Assembly: GCA_903839855.1 (NCBI GenBank)
Contig: CAIMEB010000226.1
Span: 1 to 46,687, forward strand
Direction of reading: 5' to 3'
DNA: 46,687 nucleotides
From: an uncultured Methylococcaceae bacterium
Lineage (GTDB): Bacteria; Pseudomonadota; Gammaproteobacteria; Methylococcales; Methylomonadaceae
The notes under the pieces are model-generated. The model did not search any database, was not told the DNA's origin, and saw only the letters and a list, made by a program, of their open reading frames with translations. Shown here in pieces: positions 37,596-46,590 of the stretch. Within the stretch, counting starts at the first letter, position 1. Each line of letters begins with the position of its first letter. The position numbers and the translations under genes are program-made.

Positions 37596-38000
37596 TTATT
37601 TTATAAAGCAGCTTTTTTCTGCTGAAGCTTCTGCTTCCTTAAGGCGAGTTCTCAAGTCTTTCGATTGAGCAGGGTCACGGAAAACAGCCCCAGCATCACC
37701 TGTTTGCCCCTTACTTAAATAAGTAAAAGTCTTTGCTGATTCAAATTCGCTAAAGTTTAGTTTTTCAGCAATCTTGTCTATTTTACAGCCACAAGCGTAT
37801 TGATTGATATAAGTAAGGCCACCATGCTGAGCGACGCAGTTTAAGACATATTCAACACGATCCCGGGTCGGATAATCGTTAATGACAACGGGTGTTTCAA
37901 CAGGCGTTTGTTCAGGTGTTTTTTCGGGTGTTGTTGAGCAGCCGGTTAATACTGCACTTAATAATATCCCTAATGGGTAAGTAAGGTATTTAATTTTCAT
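37596..38000 (-). CDS. Small Cys-rich lipoprotein, unknown
   Basis: A 134-residue predicted outer-membrane or periplasmic lipoprotein: [21 protein letters not shown], with lipobox LTGC. A Pro/Thr-rich linker ([15 protein letters not shown]) follows. The folded part has four conserved-looking cysteines ([24 protein letters not shown]). I chose the start at 38000 because it begins the signal sequence; an in-frame ATG at 38021 is upstream. I recognise the style but no named family. It is divergent from mobA and runs towards hslV. Confidence 0.65.
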   Translation of the reverse strand: MKIKYLTYPLGILLSAVLTGCSTTPEKTPEQTPVETPVVINDYPTRDRVEYVLNCVAQHGGLTYINQYACGCKIDKIAEKLNFSEFESAKTFTYLSKGQTGDAGAVFRDPAQSKDLRTRLKEAEASAEKSCFIK

Positions 38001-38138
38001 GGGTGATACAGATTCCATCATTCAAAAAGTAAAAAGGTTGTTGGGTGAACAGAGCTATTTCCGTTCATGTTAGAATGTCTGTCATTTTAACTGAAAAATG
38101 ATTTAATATTCTATAGTTAGCTAAGATGCAATAATAAA

Positions 38139-38168
38139 CCACGCCCTTCTAGGGGTGGATATTTTATT
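38139..38168 (+). terminator. Terminator-like hairpin in the mobA leader
   Basis: CCACGCCC (38139-38146) can pair with GGGGTGG (38152-38158) with one bulged G, loop TTCTA, followed by ATATTTTATTT. It lies 50 bases before the mobA ATG and after the divergent lipoprotein gene, so it cannot terminate another plus-strand gene seen here. It may be an attenuator. Confidence 0.45.
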
Positions 38169-38218
38169 TAGTGCGAGTTATTTACGGAGTAGAACAACAA
38201 TTTCAGTGAGTTAATAAT

Positions 38219-38809
38219 ATGGATAATCAAAAAGTGATAGCAGGTGTTATTTTAGCGGGTGGTCTTGCCAGACGAATGAAGAATCAAGATAAGGGCTTGG
38301 TAGTGTACAAGGGCGAGCCTTTGATTAGCTATGCTATAGAGGCTCTCTCTGGAGTCACCGAGCAAATATTTATCAATGCAAATAGAAACCTAGCCGTTTA
38401 CCAGTCTTTTGGATTACCGGTTATTACTGATTTGACGGCAGATTTTCAAGGCCCCCTAGCAGGAATATTGACTGCAATGGTATTTACAACTGCCGATGTT
38501 CTGGTTGTTGTTCCTTGTGACTCACCGCTGATTAAAGCTGAACATTTGCAAAAATTACTAAGGAGGCGTGCCGAAACAAACGCTGCTGTGGCAGTCGCAT
38601 TTGACGGAGAACGATTGCATCCAGTTTTTTTAGCGATAAAAACAGTATTAAAGTCAAGCTTAGAAACCTATTTAGAAAATGGTCATCGTAAGGTTGAGCA
38701 ATGGCTAAAACAACAGGCTATGGTGCTCGTCGATTTTAGTGACCAGCCCTCTATTTTCAGTAACATAAACACATTAACTGACTTGGAAGTACTTGAGGCT
38801 ATAAAGTGA
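38219..38809 (+). CDS. mobA: Molybdenum cofactor guanylyltransferase
   Basis: MobA adds GMP to molybdopterin, giving the guanine dinucleotide form used by DMSO-reductase-family enzymes. The 196-residue protein has GVILAGGLARRMKNQDKGLV (nucleotide binding), LAGIL and VVPCDSPLI (metal Asp), plus DLEVLE. Length is typical. It is monocistronic, as the next gene is convergent, with no other mo genes nearby. Confidence 0.93.
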   Translation: MDNQKVIAGVILAGGLARRMKNQDKGLVVYKGEPLISYAIEALSGVTEQIFINANRNLAVYQSFGLPVITDLTADFQGPLAGILTAMVFTTADVLVVVPCDSPLIKAEHLQKLLRRRAETNAAVAVAFDGERLHPVFLAIKTVLKSSLETYLENGHRKVEQWLKQQAMVLVDFSDQPSIFSNINTLTDLEVLEAIK

Positions 38810-38880
38810 GCGTAAGGGGCACAGTACAGGATAAATGTCCTCAAACTGACCATCAATGACAGAGCTAGAGCGATTTGGAA

Positions 38881-41800
38881 TTAATTACCTGTTTTAGGTG
38901 GCTCATTTAATGGGCTAATAGCAGGGGCATCCGGGTATCTGTAATATCGGGTTTTACTGTCATTGTTATCTTTAGGTGTGGTCTTCTCCTCGACTATTGT
39001 TTTGGTCGTTTTAGGTGCTAGTGTTGGCGAAATCTGTTTAACTTCATTAGCCGGTAGCTTTTTGAATGCAGGTGTTATGTCTACAATAGCAGGCTTGTTA
39101 ACTGGGGGCTGAGTTGGCTTAACAATTGGCTTTTTAGGTAAAGGCTGAGGCACTTTAATAACGGGCTTATCAAGAGCAGGCTCTGCCACTTTAAGGGCTG
39201 TTTTATCAACCGAAGGCTGAGCTGGTTTAACAGTTGGTTTTATCGGTAAAGACGGAGGGGCTTTAACAACTGACTTATCAGGCGTAGGTTCTGCTGCTTT
39301 AACCACGGTTTTATTAACCGAAGGCTGAGCTGGTTTAATAGTTGGTTTTATCGGTAAAGTCGGGGGGGTTTTAACAACTGACTTATCAGGCGTAGGTTCT
39401 GCTACTTTAACGACGGTTTTATTAACCGAAGGTTGAGCTGGTTTAACAACCGCGTTTATCGGTGAAGGTTGAGGTGCTTTAACAATTGGTTTATCAAGAG
39501 CAGGCTGTGACACTTTAACGACGGTCTTATCAATTGAAGGTTGGATTGGTTTTGCCGTTGGTTTTTTAGATAAAGGGGCAGCGATTTTAGCCTGAGGCTT
39601 CTCAACCGTAACCGATGGGGCAAGGGTATCAACCATTGCAGGCTCAATAACAGGCTTAATCGTGTCCGTAGATATTACCCGTGTCGTCGGTGAAACGGGG
39701 CTATTGTTTGTCACCGTGTTATTAATCAATGGTGATAATATTGGCTTTAGATATTTGACTATTTGTACCGGTAATGCGCTGGTAAAATGATAGAGTCCTG
39801 AATTATCTCCTTCAACATAGGCTGTGATAACGCCAAAAAAACGATCCCCAACAAAGAAAGTAAAAGTAGCAGCACGACTGATAAACTTCGAATCAAGCAA
39901 TACGCCGCCGGCTCCCCATATTTGTTTGCGATGATCACCGGTACCGGTTTTTCCTCCGACCGCAAGTAAGTTATTATTCGCATCGGTATAACTGCCATTA
40001 AGACGAGATGCAGTTCCGCCTGTCACAACACCTATTAGGGCGCCACGGGACACTTTTGCAATTTCCGGAGCAAAGATACGCTCACCTTCATCGGGCGCTT
40101 TGTTCAAGAGTGTTTCATAAGGTGTTCCTACTGCGTAATGAAAGCTTTGGAACCTTACTACGGGTAACTTTACCCCATCATTAACTACAATACCCATCAG
40201 TTCGGCCAGTGCAGCGGGTCTATCACCAGAAGCACCTATAGATGTTGCATACGAGGGTGTTAATTCTTCAAAGGGATAGCCTACCCGTTTCCAGGCTGCA
40301 TGAATTTCATTAAACGCTTCTTCTTCCAAAAGCGTCATGATTCTTTGTTGTTGAGCATTGGCTCGGTGATTATTAAATAACCAGCGGTAAACGTTTTGCC
40401 GAGATTCAGTACTTGCTTCAATGACCTCTTTTTTCGTAGCATTAGGGTGTTGAGCCAAGTACCCTACCAACCATAATTCCAAGGGATGAATTTTGGTAAT
40501 ATAACCTTGATCCTGCAAATCAAATTTCTTTACTGAATATCTATCGTATAAGTCATAAATATCTTCCTTGGCTAATGTGGCTTTATCTAATTGCTTATTA
40601 AGAAAAGCATTGAGAGCCATTTCGTCATTATTGGGATAAACGGCCCGATATAACATAGTGAGGCGTGAAGCTGTTGGAAATACTCTCTTAACGAGCATGT
40701 CCATGGCTTCATCTGGCGACTTACCTTCATAACGGGAGAAGAATCTTTGTAAATAAACCTGACCTTCGTTATTTGCAAAACGCTCTAGATATTCTTTACG
40801 TTTAGGGCTGTCTGGGGTATCAAGCCAACTTGCGATACCCTCTGGTTTATAGAGATGATGATAAACAATTTCACGCATCAAACGAATAAATACCAGGTTA
40901 ACGGAGTCTCGTAATGCGTCCCGCACTGACATGACTTTATAATTTTCATCCTTAGTAAAATTATTAAAGTGATGCAGCCCCCCACCTGTAAAAAAGTACT
41001 CACCCGGATTAGCTGAGAAGCGTTTATCAAGGGCAAGATTAAGCAAAGATTCTAAATCAATCTTGGGTGATTTTTTTAACTGCTCGACTACCCATGCCGA
41101 TATATAATCTCGGGGATGTAAAGTGACCTGATCTAGAGCGGATGTTGAAAAGTTTTTATATTGCTGATAAGTCTCGGTTACCAGTTCAAGATAGTGTACC
41201 ATCGTGCGAAACTTGGACGTTGAACCCAAATCGATTCGAATACCTTCATTAATATCCAGAGGTTGATCATAGTTATCGGTTTGTATGCGCAACAGATTGC
41301 CCGATTTGTCTTTTTCAAAAAGCATTAAACTATAAACTATGGGTTTGAGATTTATGTTCTGATTGAGCATTCTAAAGCCAAGAATGCCGGCTGCACGTGC
41401 TTCACTGGGTTCACTGAGTTGTTTCAGGGCATGATTAACGGCTTGTTGGGTTGTGTAGTCCAAGGTACTTTTAACCGTTAAATCGAGTCGATCCAGATCA
41501 TAGTTAGATTTAACGCCTAAGGTAGTAGCCAGACGGGCACGTAACACGTTCTGGGTCTTTTTTTCTGTAAAAAATTGAGGTTCTGAGGGTTCTATTTTAG
41601 AAGGGAGACTGGTATGAACTTGTAACGCAGCATCTCTAAGTGCTGTTGAAATAATACCCTGTTCCGTCATTATCCGTAGATAGCGGTCAGTCAGGGTCTG
41701 CAAAGCATCGAAGCCTCGACCTAATAAATACGAAGGACGTCTTTGAGATAATAATATGTTCAACACCTGTCGATAGGCTTTAGCCTGTTGGGCAGTTATC

Positions 41801-42738
41801 TGCTTGGGTGCTTTTAAGGCATCTGGGGCTAATAAGCGATTGACCCGATTAAAATCGGCACCAAACCAAGCCGACAAGCCGTCACCTAAACCATGCACTT
41901 CACCTAACTTAGGTGTTGCAGCTAAAGGCATTGAATTTAAATAGGATAAGGCAATTTCTTGTCTCATTTCCAGAGTATTGGGTCCCATCATATAAGCCCT
42001 TAAAGAGGCCGTACCCATTTGTCGAAACTTATCAACCACTGAATTTGTATAACCATTCTTTGAATGACGGTACTTTTCCAGTTGAGTCGCTAGTGTACTG
42101 CCACCAGGCACGGAACTGGTAGCACCTAATTTGTTCGCCATTAACTGTAAGGATGCAAACCCCAACCGATCCCATTCAATAGCTGGATTGATGGTCAGGT
42201 TCTCGTCGTTAAGGAGTTCTCTATTCTCTATAAAAAGTAAGGTGTTGAGAATGACAGAGGGTATTGACTTAAAATCCGGGTAGCCATAAGCAGGATAAAT
42301 GGCGCTAAAGATAACCTGGTCTGATTTATCCGTTATGTGAAGCCCAGCCTGAGTCTTTTCATGATAGATATTAAACAAACCGTAATTAGCCAGCTCTGTC
42401 ATCATAGGTGAAAAAGAAGCCTGAGAGGTAATACGATAACCAGATTGATCCAAGCGATTGATAACATCAGGTAACAGGGTATAACCTAACCTTTGGTCAT
42501 AGGGGCCATATTCTGGATATCGGATTGACGAACTAGGGCCTGAGGTAAGCTTGAAACCTAATTGTTGACTGATTGCTGATAAATATTTGGCTTGATATTT
42601 TGATGTTCTAACCTCGTCACGGATCAGTTTGAAAACGATAAAACAGACGGCAATAGATATAACAATGATATAAAGTAATAAAAATCTCTGAAGACCATTG
42701 TTAGTTCTTCGATGTTTAGATGTTTGGCGTCTTGGCAT
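38881..42738 (-). CDS. Class A-like penicillin-binding protein with repetitive tail
   Basis: A 1285-residue bifunctional peptidoglycan synthase. An N-terminal membrane helix (about 20-42) precedes a GT51 transglycosylase domain (IENRELL with the presumed Glu, VPGGSTLATQLEKY) and a transpeptidase domain with all three motifs: STSK (Ser506), SVN (612-614) and KTG (930-932). Residues about 1059-1214 are a 13-unit, 12-residue Pro/Lys repeat, then a polar tail. The domain is long and divergent relative to PBP1A/1B. It is third in the hemF-DUF2797 run; start 24 bases after DUF2797. Repeat role is unknown. Confidence 0.88.
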   Translation of the reverse strand: MPRRQTSKHRRTNNGLQRFLLLYIIVISIAVCFIVFKLIRDEVRTSKYQAKYLSAISQQLGFKLTSGPSSSIRYPEYGPYDQRLGYTLLPDVINRLDQSGYRITSQASFSPMMTELANYGLFNIYHEKTQAGLHITDKSDQVIFSAIYPAYGYPDFKSIPSVILNTLLFIENRELLNDENLTINPAIEWDRLGFASLQLMANKLGATSSVPGGSTLATQLEKYRHSKNGYTNSVVDKFRQMGTASLRAYMMGPNTLEMRQEIALSYLNSMPLAATPKLGEVHGLGDGLSAWFGADFNRVNRLLAPDALKAPKQITAQQAKAYRQVLNILLSQRRPSYLLGRGFDALQTLTDRYLRIMTEQGIISTALRDAALQVHTSLPSKIEPSEPQFFTEKKTQNVLRARLATTLGVKSNYDLDRLDLTVKSTLDYTTQQAVNHALKQLSEPSEARAAGILGFRMLNQNINLKPIVYSLMLFEKDKSGNLLRIQTDNYDQPLDINEGIRIDLGSTSKFRTMVHYLELVTETYQQYKNFSTSALDQVTLHPRDYISAWVVEQLKKSPKIDLESLLNLALDKRFSANPGEYFFTGGGLHHFNNFTKDENYKVMSVRDALRDSVNLVFIRLMREIVYHHLYKPEGIASWLDTPDSPKRKEYLERFANNEGQVYLQRFFSRYEGKSPDEAMDMLVKRVFPTASRLTMLYRAVYPNNDEMALNAFLNKQLDKATLAKEDIYDLYDRYSVKKFDLQDQGYITKIHPLELWLVGYLAQHPNATKKEVIEASTESRQNVYRWLFNNHRANAQQQRIMTLLEEEAFNEIHAAWKRVGYPFEELTPSYATSIGASGDRPAALAELMGIVVNDGVKLPVVRFQSFHYAVGTPYETLLNKAPDEGERIFAPEIAKVSRGALIGVVTGGTASRLNGSYTDANNNLLAVGGKTGTGDHRKQIWGAGGVLLDSKFISRAATFTFFVGDRFFGVITAYVEGDNSGLYHFTSALPVQIVKYLKPILSPLINNTVTNNSPVSPTTRVISTDTIKPVIEPAMVDTLAPSVTVEKPQAKIAAPLSKKPTAKPIQPSIDKTVVKVSQPALDKPIVKAPQPSPINAVVKPAQPSVNKTVVKVAEPTPDKSVVKTPPTLPIKPTIKPAQPSVNKTVVKAAEPTPDKSVVKAPPSLPIKPTVKPAQPSVDKTALKVAEPALDKPVIKVPQPLPKKPIVKPTQPPVNKPAIVDITPAFKKLPANEVKQISPTLAPKTTKTIVEEKTTPKDNNDSKTRYYRYPDAPAISPLNEPPKTGN
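39097..39564 (-). repeat. 36-bp (12-aa) repeats with 108-bp higher order
   Basis: In the PBP tail, 13 units of 12 residues follow the pattern K-x-x-V-K-x-x-x-P-x-x-x (for example KPTVKPAQPSVD, KTVVKVAEPTPD, KSVVKAPPSLPI). Triplets of units form a near-identical 108-bp block seen at least three times (registers at 39211, 39319 and 39427). Lys and Pro spacing resembles TonB-like spacer regions that cross the periplasm. Confidence 0.9.
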
Positions 42739-42762
42739 GATTAGCTTTTTTATTTGAGTTGT

Positions 42763-43578
42763 CTATACCGAGAATTCTACTTCGTAGCCACTATACTTCC
42801 GTATATTAATAACACCAGTATCCAATAATAGATACTGGCCTTTAATGCCTTGTAAAACTCCAGATACTAGGGGATTTTTGTCAAAGTTAAACGAGGTTAT
42901 TTTTTTAGGATAGGTGTCTATAGGATAGTGAATGTCTACAATGGGCATATTTGATAAGGGCGTAATATCATTTTCTGCGAAACGATGGCTTATTTCTGAG
43001 AGGTCAGATTCACACAAGTTGATCAAGTTATCACGCTTTTCAAATAAATCAATGGGGTCTACATGATTCTTAAGCATTTGCTGCCAGCTGGTTTTATCAC
43101 TGACGTGTTTAGCAAAGGCGATTTCAATTAGTCCTGACTGAAGTCGGGATTGAACTTTAAAAATAGGTAAGGCCTGAACTGCACCCTGGTCTATCCATCG
43201 CGTTGGAGTTTGTGTTTGTCGGGTAATACCTATTTTAATACCACTAGAGTTAGCTAAATACACAATATGTGGTTGAAAGCAAAATGTTTCCCCCCATTCA
43301 GGTTCTCTACAGGTTCCGGCGTCATAATGACAGGTTTCTGGTTTCATGATACACATATCGCATTGCGCTAGAGCTGTAAAACAAGGGTAGCAGTAACCTT
43401 GATTAAAGCTTTTCTTAATGGCTCTATTGCAATGCACGCATAAGATTTGGCCGGTAAAACGCAACTTGATGGACTTACCAATCAAGGCATTTAACGGGAT
43501 ACGTTCGTTACCCACAGGTAATTCATACTGAACAACAGTGTCCAGTTGCGTGTACATTTTAGCGAGAGTGCCTTGCAT
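42763..43578 (-). CDS. DUF2797 zinc-ribbon-like protein
   Basis: A 271-residue protein of the DUF2797 type. Four N-terminal Cys pairs (LCVHCNR, YCYPCF, QCDMCIM and the ETCHYDAGTC block) look like a metal-binding module; the C-terminal half includes ANSSGIKIGITRQTQTPTRWIDQGA, resembling a GIY-YIG-like pattern seen in the family. I start it at 43578 (MQGTLAKM), where AGGA is 8 bases upstream, and not at the in-frame ATG at 43629, which overlaps hemF. Function is unknown. Between hemF and the PBP gene. Confidence 0.8.
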   Translation of the reverse strand: MQGTLAKMYTQLDTVVQYELPVGNERIPLNALIGKSIKLRFTGQILCVHCNRAIKKSFNQGYCYPCFTALAQCDMCIMKPETCHYDAGTCREPEWGETFCFQPHIVYLANSSGIKIGITRQTQTPTRWIDQGAVQALPIFKVQSRLQSGLIEIAFAKHVSDKTSWQQMLKNHVDPIDLFEKRDNLINLCESDLSEISHRFAENDITPLSNMPIVDIHYPIDTYPKKITSFNFDKNPLVSGVLQGIKGQYLLLDTGVINIRKYSGYEVEFSV

Positions 43579-43613
43579 TAATTGAGTCCTAAGGGGATTA
43601 GTCGGAGTTAGAA

Positions 43614-44528
43614 TTAAATATCCAACCAATTTTGAGGCTTTAAATAACTTTCATAAAGAACCGCTTCAGGACTTCCAGGTTCAGGACTCCAATTATAGTG
43701 CCATCGAGCTAAAGGTGGCATAGACATCAAGATAGATTCAGTTCGACCATTGGACTGTAAGCCAAACAATGTGCCGCGATCATAAACCAAATTAAACTCA
43801 ACGTAGCGGCCTCTACGGTAAAGCTGAAACTGGCGTTCTGTTTCGGTATAAGAGGTATCTTTTCGCTTTTGTACAATAGGTATGTAGGCTTTTGTATAAT
43901 GATCGCCTACGCTTTGCATAAAAGCAAAGCTTTGCTCAAAGCCCCATTCATTTAAATCATCAAAAAATAAACCACCGACGCCACGGGTTTCGTGCCTGTG
44001 AGGGAGATAGAAATAATCATCACACCATTTTTTATAAGCAGGATAGACTTCCTGACCAAACCGCTCACACGCATCACGTGCTGTGGTATGCCAATGGATG
44101 ACATCTTCTTTAAAGGGATAAAAGGGCGTTAAATCGAAACCACCACCAAACCACCAAATAGCAGAGGCGCCTTCTTTTTCGGCAATTAAAAACCGGACGT
44201 TGGCATGTGAAGTGGGCACATAGGGGTTTTTGGGGTGAATAACTAACGAGACGCCCATTGCATGAAACTGACGATTAACCAGTTCAGGACGTTTAGCCGT
44301 TGCTGAAGCCGGTAAGTTAATGCCTCTGACATAAGAGAAGTTAACCCCTGCCTGTTCAAATACAGAGCCATTTTCCAGGATGCGGCTTCTACCACCACCG
44401 CCTTCGGCACGATCCCATAAATCCTCAGCAAATTTTGCTGTTCCATCTTGATTTTCCAGGGTCAAACAGACTTGATCCTGTAAGTTAAACAGATAATTTT
44501 TTACTCTATTAATGTCGTCAGTATTCAT
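43614..44528 (-). CDS. hemF: Oxygen-dependent coproporphyrinogen III oxidase
   Basis: HemF converts coproporphyrinogen III to protoporphyrinogen IX with O2 in haem synthesis. At 304 residues it has the family blocks [53 protein letters not shown] and [17 protein letters not shown], and the end [17 protein letters not shown]. It implies aerobic haem synthesis. First in a run with the DUF2797 and PBP genes (36-base and 24-base gaps). Confidence 0.97.
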   Translation of the reverse strand: MNTDDINRVKNYLFNLQDQVCLTLENQDGTAKFAEDLWDRAEGGGGRSRILENGSVFEQAGVNFSYVRGINLPASATAKRPELVNRQFHAMGVSLVIHPKNPYVPTSHANVRFLIAEKEGASAIWWFGGGFDLTPFYPFKEDVIHWHTTARDACERFGQEVYPAYKKWCDDYFYLPHRHETRGVGGLFFDDLNEWGFEQSFAFMQSVGDHYTKAYIPIVQKRKDTSYTETERQFQLYRRGRYVEFNLVYDRGTLFGLQSNGRTESILMSMPPLARWHYNWSPEPGSPEAVLYESYLKPQNWLDI

Positions 44529-44709
44529 GGTAGCTCGGTTGTATTTCTATTTTCAGTATTCAAGAAGACCAGAGCTAGCATGATACCTTAAATTTACATA
44601 GTCGAGTAGATTGGCTGTTCAGATTGGGGCAAAATTTACAGTTCTATAATGCGTTGAATGGCTGCTAACGTTAACTCTACAGTGTTGATTACGTACCCAT
44701 AAGCGACTG
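44529..44709. other. Intergenic region between hemF and curli genes
   Basis: It has no gene. A 6-bp hairpin (CCATAA/TTATGG, about 44699-44715) overlaps the curlin stop codon without a T-run. It should hold the hemF promoter, which I could not place firmly. Confidence 0.4.
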
Positions 44710-45114
44710 TTATGGCTTACCCGTTTCGGTGATAACTACTTTTTTTCCATTACCTACTTCTATAACTGTGCGGTTATTACCATCGCCTTCCTGATGATGT
44801 ATCACCTGATTGTTCTGACCATCTTGTAAGGCGATAGCCGTATTATGTTGTCCATTTTGGCCTTGTAGGCTGATATTATTGTTACCGGATTGTGCTACCA
44901 GGCTTCTATTAGTCGCTCCGCTTTGTGATTGTACCAGGGTATTGTTATGCCCCGTTTGTTGTACAATAACGTCCCCCATTGAACCTTTCTGAGTAACGTG
45001 TGCTTTATTATTGCCTGAACCTGTTTGAGTAATTGAAATCACATTGGCAGCATTGCTGGTCATAATAGAACCTATAAGTAAAGTAACAAAAACAAAGTGG
45101 TTAGTTGATTTCAT
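44710..45114 (-). CDS. Curlin-repeat protein (CsgA/B-like), short
   Basis: A 134-residue secreted protein with a signal peptide (about 1-22, cleavage near SNA-AN) and about four to five curlin repeats (TQTGSGNNKAHVTQKGS, QSGNNNISLQGQNGQHN), each a Gln/Asn/Gly-rich strand-turn-strand. Curlins polymerise into extracellular amyloid fibres. It ends in a more basic KKVVITETGKP, possibly nucleator-like, so it may be CsgB; the assignment is uncertain. Twelve bases after the larger curlin gene. Confidence 0.8.
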   Translation of the reverse strand: MKSTNHFVFVTLLIGSIMTSNAANVISITQTGSGNNKAHVTQKGSMGDVIVQQTGHNNTLVQSQSGATNRSLVAQSGNNNISLQGQNGQHNTAIALQDGQNNQVIHHQEGDGNNRTVIEVGNGKKVVITETGKP

Positions 45115-45126
45115 AATAATTGGTTC

Positions 45127-45909
45127 TTAAGGTTGGATCACGGTAATCGAAACGCCACCTGATTCTGTGATATTAATAGATTGACCATTCCCCATCTGTA
45201 CAATATTAGCGATGTTATTATTGCCATATTGGGTGATCCCTGCATAATTGTTCGTACCGTTTTGGGTCAAATTAGCTTGATTGCCATTGCCGTTTTGTTC
45301 AATCTGGGCTTGGTTATAACCCTGTGACTGGAGAACACTGATCATGTTCGCTTCGCCGGTTTGTGATAACTTAGCATAGTTACCGATGTCTGATTGAGCT
45401 ACTTGCACTGAATTAAGGACGCCTGACTGCATGATATCTAATGTGTTAAAGCTGCCTGTTTGTGAGGCACTGACATAATTACCCGTACCGGCGGAACTAT
45501 TGATTAAATTATCCTGGCTAATGGTAATGGTGTTGTTGTCGCTGGTTTGTGTGATGTAAGCCAGATTATCGGTACTCGCTTGAACCAATGTGGCTTGATT
45601 GTAGTTGCCGATCTGATCAATAGATGAATAGTCATTGTTGGCCTCTTGAGTTACACCAATGTTATTATTGAGTCCAGTTTGCGACAATTGCGAAAAACTA
45701 CCGACACTGCTCAATTCTATTGTGAATCCCATTTGCTCAATTGAACTTTGATTTCCAGCACCGGATTGAAAGACCAAGGCCGTCTGTTGATCACCCTCCT
45801 GATCGATATAAGCCAGATTATCGGCGCCAGCAGTATTGACCAAACATAAAAACACACTGCCTGCTAAACGCAATCGATACCCGGGATGATTAAACTCATT
45901 TCGTTTCAT
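45127..45909 (-). CDS. Curlin-repeat protein, long
   Basis: A 260-residue protein with a signal peptide (about 1-30, cleavage near TAGA-DN) and roughly ten 22-residue curlin repeats with the Asn/Gln ladder (QTGSFNTLDIMQSGVLN, QNGNGNQANLTQNGTNN). That is about twice the repeat number of E. coli CsgA. RBS AAAGG is 10 bases before the ATG. It lies 52 bases after the csgG remnant, in the same direction, so all three probably formed one operon. Confidence 0.85.
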   Translation of the reverse strand: MKRNEFNHPGYRLRLAGSVFLCLVNTAGADNLAYIDQEGDQQTALVFQSGAGNQSSIEQMGFTIELSSVGSFSQLSQTGLNNNIGVTQEANNDYSSIDQIGNYNQATLVQASTDNLAYITQTSDNNTITISQDNLINSSAGTGNYVSASQTGSFNTLDIMQSGVLNSVQVAQSDIGNYAKLSQTGEANMISVLQSQGYNQAQIEQNGNGNQANLTQNGTNNYAGITQYGNNNIANIVQMGNGQSINITESGGVSITVIQP

Positions 45910-45961
45910 GTGGTTAGCCTTTATTAGAGTTTATCTCTTCGTGCCGTATTCAATATTCCAA

Positions 45962-46590
45962 TCATTGGGTGACGGTATGTGCCTCAGTATCAAATACAGG
46001 CGGTGTATAAGGGACATTATCCGTTGATTTTTCCTGTTTATAATTAGCTACGATAGCTTCAGCTTGTTGAGGATCTTTAAACTGCCACAGGCCTTGTAAG
46101 ACTCCATCAATAATTGTAGTATGTACTGCTTTTTCAATCGCTTCCAATACCGCCAGTTGCGCGGGTTCGTTACTGGTAAAGCCGGTTTCAACTTCCAGTA
46201 AATCTTTTAACGCCACAAACTTGAATACGCTTAAATCTACTTTGATTGAGAAAATAGTTTTAGTCGTATCAACGGATTGTAAGATCTGCCCATTTTGTAC
46301 AGAGACCGTTCTTAAGTAAATACTGACCGAATCACGTTGAAACTCGGTATCGCCACCGACTCCCAAATACTTTGCACCAAAGCCACCGGTGAGTGAGTTA
46401 CTTTGATAAGAAATAACCCCGCCTTCCAGGATGAGCGGTGAGTATAATAAGGGTGGTAAGCTAGGGGCAGGTTTATCGCCACTGTATTGTTGACGAGTCT
46501 GTTGAATGATTTTTCGTTCGTTTAATAAATTAGCAATCGATTCCCGTTCTATACTCGGCGCGGTCACAGATGCGGAAAATGAAAGAGGTA
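45962..46590 (-). pseudogene. csgG: csgG remnant, 5' part missing
   Basis: Residues align with the C-terminal two thirds of CsgG, the outer-membrane curli secretion channel: IERESIANLLNERKII, ILEGGVISYQSNSLTGGFGAKYLG, RTVSVQNGQILQSVDTTKTI and TGFTSNEPAQLAVLEAIE. The signal peptide, lipobox and roughly 80-100 N-terminal residues (including the channel constriction) are absent. The open frame runs upstream only to a TAG at 46607-46609; a GTG at 46567 is the only nearby start. It ends at a junction with sequence carrying a divergent transposase-like start. As shown it cannot make a working channel. Confidence 0.8.

Noticed and set aside
38022-38218. Molybdenum-cofactor riboswitch before mobA
   Set aside because: The leader shows only one short hairpin and not the larger conserved Moco RNA architecture.
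43579-43629. Longer start of the DUF2797 gene at 43629
   Set aside because: It overlaps the end of hemF and has no ribosome binding site; 43578 has AGGA at good spacing.
46567-46567. GTG at 46567 as a true csgG start
   Set aside because: It lacks a ribosome binding site and signal peptide, and begins inside the conserved CsgG fold.
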